Source: Oscheius tipulae
Lineage: Eukaryota; Nematoda; Chromadorea; Rhabditida; Rhabditidae
Assembly (NCBI GenBank): GCA_037178975.1
Contig: JASJZH010000006.1
Span: 9,920,001 to 9,984,000 of the forward strand
Reading direction: 5' to 3'
DNA: 64,000 nucleotides
In this document: positions 37,401-49,839 of the stretch, in pieces
How positions within the stretch are numbered: the first letter of the stretch is position 1
Layout: the number at the start of each line of letters is the position of its first letter
The notes under the pieces: model-generated
The model's database searches: none
What the model was told of the DNA's origin: nothing
What the model saw: only the letters and a program-made list of their open reading frames with translations
Position numbers and translations under genes: made by a program

Positions 37401-40400
37401 ATAACTGGCTTTTGCGCTTTTCTCAAATGAGCATTTCCGTTTATTTTAATGTTTGCCAAAGCCCTTGTCTTTCGGCGCCGAGGTATCACCTCACCCCCCC
37501 CCCTTTTTTTTTTAAAGGCGGTTGCGTAGAAACGATCTCAGTCATGTTTTCGACCAGTAAGCCGAATCTCGAATCTCGTTCCGTTTCCCTAACACAGCTG
37601 TCGCTGACAGTCTGCATTTGCTATCAGGGCTTCAAATCTACCGATGACATGAAATGTTGCTAACTTTTTTATCCGTTACGAATTCCAATCGAGGTTTCGG
37701 TTAATTCCCTCTTTCGTATTGATTATGATATGAACAGCTACGTCGGATCTCAAGCGTCACTTAACTGCTGCTAGAGAAGCTCTACCATACCGTCTCAGTA
37801 GTTAGTAGTCTTTTCCGTAGCATCTTCGATGTCAGACAGGTTGTAGACTCGCCCGTACTTTGACAGCAGATCAGAGGAACGGCTTCCAATACAGTTTCGG
37901 TTACTCGAAAAAATCTCTCGCGTTCTCTGTCGACAGTTGAACCCATTTTGCTTTTCATTTTTCGGTAGTCAGGATTGCACTCTCCTGCTGTTCTCTCCCG
38001 TAAAGTCTCGGTAATAAGCTAAGTACCATCTCTTCAACGTTTGGAAACATTTGCCGTCCTTTCTCAGTAGTCTAAAAATTCCGTACCTCTCAGTACCCAG
38101 AGCAAATTCTACCTGTAACTTTTCGGTAGCATGATTCATGCCGACCCATACCTTCTCATCCTTTTGAGTTTGGCGTACCGTTAGCTCGCATATTACGAAA
38201 GCATATAATTCAATAGCCATTGGCTGCGCATAGCCGTTCCCTCTTTTTTCGAGGAATATCCATTAGCTGAGCAAATATCGCATCCGCTTATTATCCGTTG
38301 TCTATACGATTTTCACACCTTCGTCTCCCGAAAAGCCCCATTTGAAATTCTGATCGGGGTCCTCCTATTAATCGCATCCACCCATTTGGCGCTTAATGTT
38401 CTCTCTGTCTTCACTTTCCGGCATGTCGTCGGAGATAGCCATCTCATTGAGCCTTCTAAACGTTTCAGAGAGAGAGAGAGCGACTTTCGCCCCTCACAAG
38501 GGCCACACCCATGTACATACTGCGAGCCTGGTAGTTAGTTATGTATTGTTGCTGCGGGATGAATAGGATCTATAACAAGTTGATCGAACGCTTTGGTGGC
38601 AAGCAGTCGCCACCTGATAGCAAGCGTCCTGTCGGCTCGCCCATGCCATCGAAGAAAAGACCGGAGGTGAGGATTGCGGCCTCAAATCAGGGGCTGGTTC
38701 CATTAGGAGATGTTAAACGGTTCTTTATGGTTTTTCATTATGGTTTAACAGCTCATTCTTTTTGATTTGAATCTTGCAACAAATCCGTTTAGGTTCAAAA
38801 AAGGATATGTTCAGAGTCAGATGAACATCCTTACGAATGGTCAAATGCGTATAAACTGTAAGTGGGGGACCCAAAATAGAAAAAACGCGCGCCAAACGAG
38901 TTCTTCGAAAGGAATCTACTAATTTGTACTTTTTAGGTAGCTGTGGCACCACAACAGCATGTTGGTCGTGCTGACTCGCACTCGGCTAACCGCCAGGCAA
39001 TGGTCGCCACACAGTGAGTGTTCTCTTTGTTCTAGCCTTATCAGTGCCGCTCTCAGCCATGTTGCTCCAATGCAAAGAAAGAGCAGCAACGCCATACCCA
39101 ATGAGCGCCTAGTTGATGGTGGAAGTCTCCGCACACAAGAAGACGAATCGAGCCTCAACCAGCGTGTCAAGTATCTCGAGTCCGAACTTAGAAGAATTAG
39201 CAAGACCCAAGCGGTGACCTCGTCACCAACAGCCTATCCAATGCCCTATGGTGGCGTCGCAACCCGTAAGTTCCTAAGTTTATGACAATTCTTTTCCACA
39301 TTGGGCATTATTCGACTGATTCAGCGCCTATGGTTTTATTATCTATAAAAAGCGGCACGGGAGAGACATCAAAGGCTCCGACGATTCTCATTTGGCGACC
39401 GCAATTGTTCGGAAAAAGATTGAGATATAATGACCTCGCAAGATAGCGTCTCTGAATTTGATGATAGCATTCTTGAACCAGCTGCGGCATTCCATAAAAA
39501 ACCGTCGTTCCATTTGTTGCGAGCACACATTAAGGACTTCTGTTTGTGACGTGTAGAATCATTCATTGCCTTTCAGAACCCGAGCTGGCCCTGATCCTGT
39601 CGGAGAAGAACATGAAAATTGAGGATCTCACTCATCAGGTCGAACATCTCAGTGCACAGCTCCGTCACGAGCAACGCGTGTACCAGAAAAAGGTCGAAGA
39701 GCTGAAAAGAGACAGACAGACAGCTAGAGCTGAACTGGATAGCTTTGTGAAGAAGCTGGACCATTTGAGTGATCGCTACGTCAAGTATGACAAGGACCTC
39801 GAAGAGAAATATTCCAAGCTGCAAGAGGAACACGTTAAAGCTGTAAGTGTCATTGAACTTTGTTTTCTCAAACCTTTATCAGAAGTTCGGTTATAAAAGA
39901 AATTGACATACACTTTTCTAGTATCGTCACAGGGAAGAACGTGGAAATCTGGCCAGAAGCCGGATAAAAATATAGGAGGCCAAGACTACTGTCACTAATA
40001 AAAGAACAGTCGCAAACGGCTAGCAGATTCCTCAACCTGGCTTAAGGACCAGTAGTTTAATAAATGCCGTTGAATAATAAGTTTGAATGCAGCCTTTTGC
40101 AAAAGTAGTAATTTAGTACTAATCACAATGTTTTTCCAGTGAAAACAACTTTGACAGACAGTCGGTAGGTTACAGCGCAATTTTTTCAACTAGTCTTCTT
40201 ACAAGTCTAATGTTACTGAGAAAACATCCCGATCATACAATTTCATATTGTAGTTCTGTCCCCGTTTGAGACATTAGAGCACCGAGAAGTTTAACAAGAG
40301 AAATTTGACGTTCATTTTCGAATTTCAGGTAGCCCAGCTCAATGAAAAGGAGAGAATCTTGTCTGATCTCCAAAACAATGTGGTCCGATACGAAGAAACC

Positions 40401-41291
40401 ACTGATTTCGTCGGGAAACAGAATAACGAGCTCCACGAGCTCTTGGATGCCCGAGAGAAAGAAGTCGATGAGCTCAGGGAAGAGATTAAACACCTGCAAC
40501 TGGATCTCGATCACAAGGATAAGAAGATCAACGATCAGAATGGAACTATTGCTGTTAGTTTAACAAAATTTTGGTTTTCTATGTCTTTTTTTTTCAGACC
40601 CTGAGTGCTGAAGCAAGTTCTCATGTCTCGACTTCCTCTGGCTCTGCTCCACAGGGCTTCGACGACGATGAAGACAGCAGCAGTGCCAGTTACAACAGAA
40701 CCCATAGGCAGTACTCCAAAGCTCATTCGACGCTTGGTGTCAGTCCCGGCAATGGTCTGTATCAGGAGAGAACTAATCTGAGGAAGAGTCTGTCAAACTT
40801 TGCCTTGAATGCGATCAAGTCCGATGTGGTTACCGCAGGAATGAGTCAGAATTTGAGGTGATTTTGTGCAATATCCAGTTAAATTTGTGTTTAGGAAGGA
40901 ACGAGCCACGATTGCTGAGTGTCGAATGCTTAATGTGGCTCTGAAGGATGCCCTAAAGTGTCTACAAAAGCGGGATAACAGAATGATTCCCTCAATTTTA
41001 TCTATTTTGAAAAGAGCGGAAGAAAGTAAGTGTCTAAACTTTCATTTCGACGATTTCTTTAGCCGACTTTGCAAATTCTGATGAGGATGAGGGATTACAA
41101 ACGGATTCGAGAGTAATGACAGTGGGAGAAGCTGAAACATATGTAGGAGAACATGAAAATCGATGCTAAAGACAAAATTTTAGGTTGGCCAAAAGCTACG
41201 AGCACTTAAAGAGCTGCACGGAGATCTGGAGCAAATGAGAGAGACTACCATCGACATTTTGGAGACGTCACAAGATGCGAATTTCTTTTGA
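31466..41291 (+). CDS. Long coiled-coil protein with three alternative first exons (NOCA-1-like candidate)
   Basis: Shared exons keep phase throughout: 34677-34798, 34826-34940, 34980-35067, 36010-36120, 36387-36480, 38937-39013, 39036-39265, 39577-39842, 40329-40553, 40598-40857, 40895-41025, 41063-41142 and 41184-41291. Three first exons fit in phase: 31466-31985 (long, Ser-rich, 808-residue product), 33691-33736 (MFGGESPRRTRSRTP, 650 residues) and 38541-38666 (MYCCCGMNRIYNKL, joining at 38937, 500 residues). The N-terminal parts are Ser/Arg-rich and disordered. A coiled coil runs through ALILSEKNMKIEDLTHQVEH, DSFVKKLDHLSDRYVKYDKD and ELHELLDAREKEVDELREEI. The C-terminus is a helical block LEQMRETTIDILETSQ. 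Multiple promoters feeding one coiled-coil C-terminus, with a Cys-rich palmitoylation-like start, recall nematode NOCA-1, a non-centrosomal microtubule organiser. That identity is a hypothesis. AATAAA lies at 41429-41434. Confidence 0.8.
33691..33736 (+). CDS. Alternative first exon b of the coiled-coil gene
   Basis: A 46-bp exon beginning 6 bases after TTGTACAG (trans-splice acceptor-like), coding MFGGESPRRTRSRTP plus one base. Its donor GTAAG leaves phase 1, identical to that of exon 1a, so both join the shared exon at 34677 in frame. Confidence 0.6.
34464..34640. repeat. Exact 25-bp direct repeat
   Basis: The 25-mer beginning GCTGTTGACCAAACACTG occurs at 34464-34488 and again, identical, at 34616-34640, 152 bp apart, in the intron before the shared exon at 34677. 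Confidence 0.85.
38541..38666 (+). CDS. Alternative first exon c with Cys-rich start
   Basis: A 126-bp exon of 42 codons starting MYCCCGMNRIYNKLIERFGG and ending KKRPE before GTGAGG, phase 0. The shared exon at 38937 accepts phase 0 from here and equally from the exon ending at 36480. The cluster of three cysteines at residues 3-5 is typical of S-palmitoylated N-termini. It could be an internal exon in some transcripts, since the frame upstream is open for a few codons. Confidence 0.55.
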
Positions 41292-41434
41292 GATGTCTCT
41301 TATTCAACTTTCTTCTCCTCTGATCTCGTCAGAAGCTGTTAATACATTGGTGACTTCTACAACGTGTAATCATGGCCTGTCTGGCACAGCAATCTATCCT
41401 ATCACTTGACTTGAAATGTGCCTTATGTAATAAA

Positions 41435-43591
41435 CGTGGATCCTGCATTTCTATCAAGAAGTTTATACAGACATAGACCGAAGAAACAGTTTTTACTAGG
41501 TAGGTTTATAGGTTTTGAATTGTTTAAACAAATGTTTCTTACCATCAACCTGCCAGTTTTGAGGGTTCGACAGCAAGCTTGTTGGATAAGGATTACTTGT
41601 ATCCCATAACACTATCATTCTGGATCTGTTTGCTAGTTATTCTTTCGTCATCACCACTGTTAACTAGTAACACCTCTCTTGTTCAGTCTCTTAGCCTGAT
41701 GCATTCTTTGTTGCTCTACCTATACACTTCTCCGTACAATCGGTTATCTCATCTTGTCCATGTCAACCTTGCTCTTTCATCCTGTTACTGACATCATCTC
41801 ACCATGCATTCAATAAATGCGAGCTGTGTCCATCTGGGTGTATTCTTATAAAGTTGGCGTATGGAAAGGGCGCGCTTTTGTCTCGAATGACCCGGGCTCC
41901 ACTTCCCTCGATAACTTTTTGAGTAAATGACTTTTTGAGTAAATGAGTCTTTGGAACCTCTTGAAAAGGTTGTGATAATATTTTTAACATTTTGAAGACC
42001 TTAGATGTCTCGCAGCAACTGTCTAGCTCAGCCAGTTTGGTCCGTTTCCTGTCATTTTATCGAGATTCTTCCTGCATCTGTCAAAACTTCCTTTTCAGCG
42101 GTTAGAACAGAACAAAATTTATGCTTTGAGTTTTACTTTTGAGGCTACCTTTGACGGAAAGCTTAACAACGGATTTGGACGCGTACTAGCACTTCAATTG
42201 TTTGGATTATTCATTTCAAACAAGGCTTCTTTTGAACTCTCTGTGGAAAACCTTCAAAATTTACGAGGTCCTGATAGACCCAGTTTATCATGAATCTATG
42301 TGAGCACGCCTCGTCCCCTGTGTACAACACAGTCATTACAATTTTATTCCCCTTCTAATCTATCCTTCCGCATCAACCGATATTCTGCGGACTGTCTCTT
42401 CGTTTTCTTTATAGCTACTGTCTATCTCACGAGAAATTTAATGACCGCTTAAAGATTGCCACCGTGTGAAGCTTGTAACAAAAAAGTGAGTTATCCTACA
42501 TTTACTGACAGTGCTCATCACCGCCGTATAATTTTATGGCGTTCTTCTTATCAGAAGAAGACCCATTTCATCGAGGCTATTCTTCTCTCGCATCATCGAT
42601 CTTCTTTAAATTATTGTGCGGGCATGTCAGACTATTGAGTCACACAGTAAATGACGGTCCACTCAACTTTCCTACAACTTTATAATTCCATCATTGTCTT
42701 TTTCTTCCAAAACTGTTGTTCAAGCCATCTGTTAATAGTTTCTCGCAAATTGCAAAGAAAGAATATTGATTTCTTGTATGGTCTCGAGCCTGGTCTAGCC
42801 AGCTGTTGTCGTCAATTGACATGTGCCAAGATGACTAACAGTTCCGATAAAAGTAGCTGGCATCGTAAAACACTACTTTCACCTTTGTTTTCTGAAAAGT
42901 TGGCACTAAAAGCAAAAATTGTGGAAGAGGGGCTTTATATACCGTAGTGGACTGAAGTCTGTAGATCGAAAAGAGAACTACCAGAGTCATTTTAGATTTT
43001 CAATTAATTATTGAATTTTGTACAGCATAGACAGCTTAACTTTTTCAAACTCTCCGTTTTCGGTTTCATCGTTAGGCTTTAAAACTTGTTTTAGATTCGG
43101 CATTCGCAACAACATCTATTTTCTTGTTAAACCCTTTTTTGCCAACCTATTTTCTGCCAGCTACAGTACAAAAGAGTTCTCGAAACTTGTCAGTTCCTTT
43201 TCCTTCGCTCCCTTATCTTGCAGAACAGCAGCAAAATTTTCGGATAAGCCTCGACTAAGCTTTTGTCACTTTTGTAAAAACAAACCGCTATTATTCTGGG
43301 CTAGCCGCCCTTATCAAGCTTCTCACAGCTATCGAGCCCCTAATGGGAATTCTCAGGAACCTGTATCAGAAGATCTGTCTGCTAAAAGTTTAACAGCTTT
43401 TGTATGTTGTGTACAACAATTTTGATTCAAAAAAAGTAAAAGACCATGTAAAGTAGTCTGAAGAATAGAACGAGATCAAGCTCCGTTATCAGCAGCCCCT
43501 ATTGCTACCAGTCTGATCGATTCTGCCCCTCTAATTTTCAACACCAATTCACTTTCTACTGTGATTACATTGCAGACAAGCTGGATATGCC
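41435..43591. other. Intergenic, no gene seen
   Basis: Between the coiled-coil gene and the receptor kinase. T-rich, with a 16-bp tandem duplication (CTTTTTGAGTAAATGA twice, near 41911-41946). A 135-codon open frame at 43018-43425 lacks splice context or family resemblance. Confidence 0.5.
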
Positions 43592-43595
43592 ATGA
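43587..43595 (+). promoter_or_regulatory. Two-codon uORF overlapping the kinase start codon
   Basis: ATG CCA TGA, whose last sense base and the stop overlap the main ATG (43592). It sits 11 bases after the probable trans-splice acceptor at 43571-43575, so ribosomes would meet it first. Either leaky scanning or termination-reinitiation could be needed to start the kinase. Confidence 0.45.
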
Positions 43596-46500
43596 GGAGC
43601 GCCGTGCTCCTTTTATTTCTACCTTGTTTTTTAAGCCAACATTGTAGTACGTCATTTCATGATCATATATGGCCCCTCTTCAGATTTACCGGATCCTACT
43701 GATGATTCTAGTCCGAATTGGGACGCTTCGGACATGTGTACAACGGGCTCTTTCTCTGAAATTAGTGTTCCAGGATTAAGAAATCTCACGGATATTGCAG
43801 GAAACGTATGGTGTTTTCTAAAACGATCGCGCTGCCTTGCTGGAAGCCAATATTTCTATTATTAGTCCAAAAATTTTAACATCAGAACATTCGACGGTAG
43901 GGCGAAAAAACACAACCATAGGAGCATCAACAAGCTGACAATAGTAGTTTCGAACGTCTGTTGGAGGAACTTGACATGTCCTATCGTATTAGAGCTTATC
44001 GGTAGTCCTATGCTTAAACCAAAAGTTTAACTGTGACATGGGTGGTGTCTAATCTCTTGAGGGCATTTTTGAAGTACATCCTTTTAGATGCTACGACAGC
44101 CTTTTTGGTTGCTAACTGAGCCTTGAGATCTGTGAGGATACTATCCTTAAGCTCTTTTGCAGGATTAGTTCTTTTAAATTTGGCTAGACATAGTGCAGCA
44201 AAAAAACTAAGAAATAGGCACACAAGGCACTTTAAGATTATACATGACTGTGGTATTGTGATCATGCTGGATCTTGATCAAAGACTAACGACTCGAGATG
44301 ACTTCTTGGCTGTTCAACAGTTCCTGAAGGGCATGATAAACACTTGTCAAAGCAGAGGAGTCGGTCATTTGATCATCTTCAACAAACTGTTTGATGACGT
44401 AAGAGCTTTCGGGTTTCTATTAAATTTATATTGAAAACTTAAGTATGCTACCCCCGCGACCTGCTGTGATGGAGTTCCTTGTGGTCCTGTAATCGACAAT
44501 CTTCCTTACGAACATTATGTTGGAATGTTCACCACAACTGACACAGTTCAAGCCGACACTGAAGAAGAAGACTTTTCGTTGGCTTTCCTTCAAGATGTGG
44601 GTTTTTTCGTCCTCAAATTTTAAATTGTTGTCAGGTAAAACAGCTATCGCAGCCACCCAGTGTCTGTCTCTACAACACGATAGTTCTGCTCACGAATCGG
44701 ATCTTCAACTCAACTCAAGAGTGGGACGATAGCGTTATTGGCGTAAGCTAAATTTCAGTTTATCAGAATGGTTTCATCAGGTCGAGGACTATAGCTGCGA
44801 AACGCTGACTATCATCGGCATTGGGAACAGTATAACAGATGAGCTATTGTCACACTACTACAGCAAAGTGACCACGTATCTTTTCACCGTAACCGATCCT
44901 TATTGCTTGCCCCAACTATCGGTAAAAGTCAGATAATTTCAAAATGTCTCTTTAGGAATGCATTAAACCGTGTGGACCCAAGAAGGCCAGCGAATGTCAA
45001 AAGATAGAGGATGCTGGAAGCTGTGGGAAGCCGACAACTGCTGCTCCAACTACAACGGTGGTCACAACTTCTACAACGGTATATTGAAACCACTATGTTT
45101 TATGAGATATTTAGGAAAACCCTGTTGTGGTAGATTCTTGGCAAATGATTTACCTGTTCGCACTCTCTAATCGAACAACAAGCAGTGACTTTCAAAATGC
45201 CATCAAGTACATTGAGGAGCCATTGAAACAGTGTCTTGTATGTTAACTTATTGATATTTTACAGACTATCTTTTAGGAAGACAAGGTAAAAATTGCTATA
45301 CGTTTTCTTGCTAGAGATAACAATGATTCTGGCTGGCTAATGGACGACAATTCTATTCATTCTCACCTTGAAAATCTAAAATCCGACGAGGTTCTTCTGG
45401 ATGCTTGTAAGTACTTTATAAGAGGGTTTCTGTCTCTCTGTCAGTAGATTCCTACAAAACCCTTTTCAGCCCCAACAATCGACATCTACGACAACGTTAC
45501 CTTGACATTGATTTTGAACGGTCTAGCTATTCACGTCGAAGCTCCACCAAGTGCCAATACTGAATCTCCGCGTCTTGTCCTTCTTACCGATTTTGTTTCT
45601 CAGGTTCGTTTCACTTGTCAGGAAGTTCTTTTTTTTTGATAGGCTGTCAGAATGTGGTAGATAAGGGCCATCTTTTACAGTTACAATATCACCACTAATT
45701 ACTAGAGGGTTGCCATGTCAAGTAAGTCAGGTCAAAAAGGTGTACATAACAATTTTCACGGTCCCCCTAGAGAGATGTGTGAGATTTCGTCCAAAGTTCA
45801 AATGGATACTAGAGAGATTAGGCCAGGTAGCTGAGACGATACGGGTGAGAATTAGTCTGTCCTACTTAGAGCTTCCATAATCTGACTAAGCGGTCACTTA
45901 TCCTATCGCCTGAACGAAATGGACGAGACAATCTGTGTATTCGGGATCCGTATTGATATGTCTTACGAATTTGTACAACTTCCAGACTTTCATCGATGCC
46001 TACAACGCACCCGGAAGCAATCTTGTCAAAGATATGGTTGGAATCGACTTTTATATTTACTGCTTCGACGAGGTAGGACTTTACCCAGTTCGAAATAAAT
46101 TGCTTAGACCATGCAGAGTGCTGCCCAGATTTACAAGAACAAGACCAATTTGAGAAAGAACTACATTCAAACCGATCCCGGATTCTCTACCAGTAAAAGC
46201 TACCAAGTGGGGATCTGCAAGAAGCAAAGTAGGAAGTTTTCATGCTATACCATGCAGTGTTTTAGCTTCTCTACCTGTCATTATGCTTATAATTGTCGGT
46301 ACTTGTGTAGGGGTGATGGTAATTCTGATCCTAATCACTATTCTCTACCGACAAAAATATATGTGGTCAGAGAAACTCAACAAGTTCAAAACAAGCCAGA
46401 GTGGCCGGTCTGGAGAGAAGGAAGAAGATGTGTATGAAAAAATTAAACTTTGTCACAAATTCTATTCAGCATCGACTACTGGGAACTTTCATGGGAGAAG

Positions 46501-48064
46501 CTGATTGTTAAGAATGAAAGGCTTGGTCATGGAGCTTATGGACAGGTATTTAAAGGGAAACTCATCGGTCCATCGCCAGGAATCGAAAAGTTTTACAGGG
46601 CAGAGGTAAGAAAACAGAGAGACAAAGAGACAGAGATCAGGTCGGCCAATATACGGACTGCGACTGTGCTGTCAAGATGCTCCCACGCTATGCTTCAGAA
46701 AATGCCAAGACTGAGTTCATGCACGAGATCCACCTAATGAAGACTCTCGGCATCAATGACAACATTGTCAACATGCTTGGCTGCATCACTGCCGGAAAGT
46801 CTTGTCTCGTACTGGAATACTGTTCCAATCGGGATCTCCTAAGGTATCTGAAGCAAAAGAGAGTCGAGCTGGAAATCGTGAGAAGCCACTAATTCAAAAC
46901 ACTATCAATTTTCAGTCAAAGTCGATGGACGACCAAGTTGAACTTACAAAAGAACTACTTCATCTTGCTTGGCAAGTCGCTGGTGGGATGAATTTTCTTG
47001 GAGACAAGAATATAATTCATCGTGATTTGGCGGCCAGAAACATTCTCATATCTGGTCTCGAGGGGCTCAAAAATGCAAAGGTTTGATGGACATTTTATGT
47101 TATGTACATTTTTTTTTAGATCGGTGACTTCGGTCTGGCCATGTCAGCTACTCCTGGCGAAAATGCTTTGTCTGCCTCAGGCCGTCTTCCAATCAAGTGG
47201 CTAGCATTGGAGAGTCTACAAAAAGAACAGTTTTCATTTAAAAGTGATGTGTAAGACCTCGGAATTCTCCTGCTAAAAACTATTTTTCAGATGGTCTTTT
47301 GGCATAGTCCTTTTTGAGATGTACTCAATGGGAGAAATTCCGTTCGAGAGCGTCGAACCAATTGAACTGATACCTCATTTGTTGCAAGGAAACAGGCCAA
47401 AACCGCCTCTTATAACTCCAGACAAGATGTAAGTTCGGCTTCCACACTCTAACATTTCATCGTTTTAGTGCCGACATGATGATGCAATGCTGGGACAAGA
47501 ATCCCGATTCTCGACCCTCTTTCCGAGACATGCGCGACACTTTGATGACACTATTGGAGCAGGCCACAGAGGGCTACGGCTATCTCGCACTATTAAAGAC
47601 GTCAGAGAACTATCGGGTGGTATCAGAAATTCACGAGGAAGATCTCAGCAAACCAGTAGACGACGTAAGATCCATGGTTTAGGGGCTCATTGAAAGTTTA
47701 GTTCTATGCGGATGGTCCACCAGGAATGGCTGGAAATCCCGGTCCGTCAGCCGACATTGTCAGTCTGTCATCCGGGAAAACCTCGAACCATTCTCGCATC
47801 GATATTGACATTAGGGTTTCGAGGAGACAAAGTAGAATACGATCGAAAACGTTCAAAGGCAGCGATTCCGAAAATGATGGTGGTGGTAAGACTATTGAGA
47901 GACATGTCTTACCAAGTTTAGAAAATAACGGAGCCGAGGAAAGTGTGGAGACGTGGGCGGCCAAGGTCCGAAGACGGAAATCGCAGCTGGCCAACTTGAA
48001 TCCCTTCCGGAAAATAGCCAGTCTGGCGAGAAGTACAAGTAAAGGAAGAACGGGATCAGTATAA
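43592..48064 (+). CDS. Receptor tyrosine kinase with VWA-like ectodomain
   Basis: Single-pass receptor that should phosphorylate tyrosines at the plasma membrane. Twenty-two exons, every junction in phase, give 1,051 residues. Signal peptide: [16 protein letters not shown]. Ectodomain: a VWA-like segment from about residue 118 ([11 protein letters not shown], then [14 protein letters not shown]) to about 305; a Cys/Thr linker ([10 protein letters not shown], then [10 protein letters not shown]); and a second VWA-like segment from about 350 to 530 ([23 protein letters not shown]). Transmembrane helix: about 543-570 ([19 protein letters not shown]). The kinase is intact: glycine loop LGHGAYGQV, Lys in CAVKML (about 654), HRDLAARN (Asp about 758), DFG (about 779), IKWLALES and [13 protein letters not shown] basic Ser-rich tail of about 120 residues follows. 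The 5' UTR after the TTGCAG acceptor is 16 bases and contains the minimal uORF ATG CCA TGA overlapping the start. AATAAA lies at 48192-48197. Ligand unknown. Confidence 0.9.
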
Positions 48065-48191
48065 GGAACAAAACATGAACGATCTCCTGCCACACACACA
48101 GTCCTTTACATAATATGTGATGCTCGTATTCAGTCTGATTTTTACGGAGATTCGGTTACTAAAGCATAATGTCTGATTGTGCATATTTGAT

Positions 48192-48197
48192 AATAAA
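48192..48197 (+). terminator. Polyadenylation signal of the receptor kinase
   Basis: AATAAA 128 bp after the kinase stop codon, in a 246-bp tail-to-tail interval shared with the collagen gene. Confidence 0.7.
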
Positions 48198-48310
48198 TTT
48201 GAGAAACCAGGTCACCTTTTAAGACCTAAGAATCTTTTTGGAAACATTTTCATCAAATTTCATTGTTCAAGTTTGAAAGACATTGTAAAAAGATATGTGT
48301 GATTGAGAGA

Positions 48311-49486
48311 TTATGCGGCCTTGGCCTGACGGTGGACCTTGCGATGCTTGGCCCGACGTCTACGGTAGTCTCCGGAGCTTGAATGACCAACCACAGGAGC
48401 TGAGGGAGCTGGAGCATGAGGGACAGCGGGAGGAACAGCAGAAGATCTAGAGGGGCAAGGGCAGTAGGCAGCATCAGTTCCAGGTCCTCCAACTTGACCA
48501 GGAGCTCCGGGCTGGCCATCTGTTCCGGGAGCGCCAGGGTTACCAGCTGGACCAGCAGGTCCAGGAGCTCCGGCAGGTCCCTGTCCACCGCCTTGTCCAG
48601 GATGACCGGCCTGACCGGGAGCGCCAGCAGGTCCAGGTGCTCCAGCTGGTCCGGGCTGTCCGCGTCCTAAAGTGTGAGCTTTAGATATCGAAGTACAAGA
48701 AGACAGAGGGATAGAGAGACAGATAGATTGCTTACCTCTCTTTCCAGCCTTTCCAGCGGGTCCTGGTTGTCCAGCCTGACCAGGGCCTCCAGGTGCTCCC
48801 GCGTCTCCAGCGGGTCCGGGAGGTCCAGGTTTGCCAGGCGATCCAGCCCCAGCCTGTCCAGGCTGTCCGTCAGGTCCAGAAGGACCTGGAGCACCATCAG
48901 CACCCTTAGGTCCTTGAGGTCCTGCGGGACACTTAATACAACCCTTGAAGGTGAACATGTTTCCGACAAAGATTCCGGCATTACCATCCAGACCATCGTC
49001 ACCTGTAACTTGTATTAGGATTGGGAAAACTGGGTCACCCGGGCCTCGAATCCAGACAGTTTTCTTCGAAAACCATTACTTTAAACACTGAGCTGTTGAA
49101 CAACTCACCGTTCTCTCCATCCTCTCCAGGGTGTCCAGGTGTTCCAGGAGGTCCAGGAGGTCCAGCCGGACAGTTGTTCTTCCCGGCAGCGCATCCACAC
49201 TGACTGGAAGCTTTCTTTGAGCGATGGAAAATATCTCTCTCGACTCTGGTTCTTGTCACACCGCTAGGATCATGGAGCATCGACTTCCATGCCTCGTTGG
49301 AAATGGTCTGAATTGGGTAATAGACAAGTTTTTGTCTTAAGAGCTCACATTGAATTCACCCAAATTTTTCAACGACTCTTCGTAGAACACACTGATGTCA
49401 TGGTAGACATAAACAACAGATGCGATAGCCGCAAAGAATACGAGACCGCTGGCAATTGAAGCTATTCCAACCACACTTCGTAGCAT
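48311..49486 (-). CDS. Cuticle collagen
   Basis: Structural collagen of the extracellular cuticle, 319 residues. Exons 49349-49486, 49109-49307, 48736-49002 and 48311-48666 are all in phase. The start [10 protein letters not shown] was preferred over an upstream in-frame ATG because it begins the conserved N-terminal domain with its hydrophobic segment ([18 protein letters not shown]). An RVERD site matches the furin-like cleavage motif of homology box A. Cysteine groups [14 protein letters not shown] and CPC flank the Gly-X-Y runs ([15 protein letters not shown]; then long GPAGAPG-type blocks, with one short imperfection at GAGSPG). The C-terminus is basic ([17 protein letters not shown]). 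This is the ordinary layout of the C. elegans col families. It is convergent with the kinase, with about 110 bp between the kinase polyadenylation signal and this stop. Confidence 0.95.
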
Positions 49487-49839
49487 CTTGGAAGCTGTGA
49501 TTGTAGTTGTGGGCAGGGTCAAGACAATGAGTCTGTGTGTCTTAATTAGAAAACAAGAGGGGAGACGCCGTGACAATTGCCCGCACTGTTACCTTTTATA
49601 TACATGCCCGGTGAACATGTTGTAATACCTTTTGGTTCGGAGTGTGGCACCTCTCCTCGGAAAAAAGTTTCGCGTGCCGCCTTCATTTCGATCCAATATC
49701 CCCGCAGTAGTGATCACATGGTGGTAAAACACAAAGTGTAGCCAAAAAGGTCAACCCGTTCTTTTTTGCCCGCGGGCGGACAATTTGATGAGTTAATTCG
49801 ATGTCTCTTGGCCAAGGTCAATTGCAAATAAATACTTTA

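Noticed and set aside
43018..43425. 135-codon open frame upstream of the kinase
   Set aside because: Phe/Ser-rich composition of T-rich DNA, no splice or start context, no recognisable motif.
48416..49018. Plus-strand Ser/Arg-rich open frames opposite the collagen
   Set aside because: Antisense shadow of Gly-X-Y codons; the minus strand has the complete collagen with intact splice sites.
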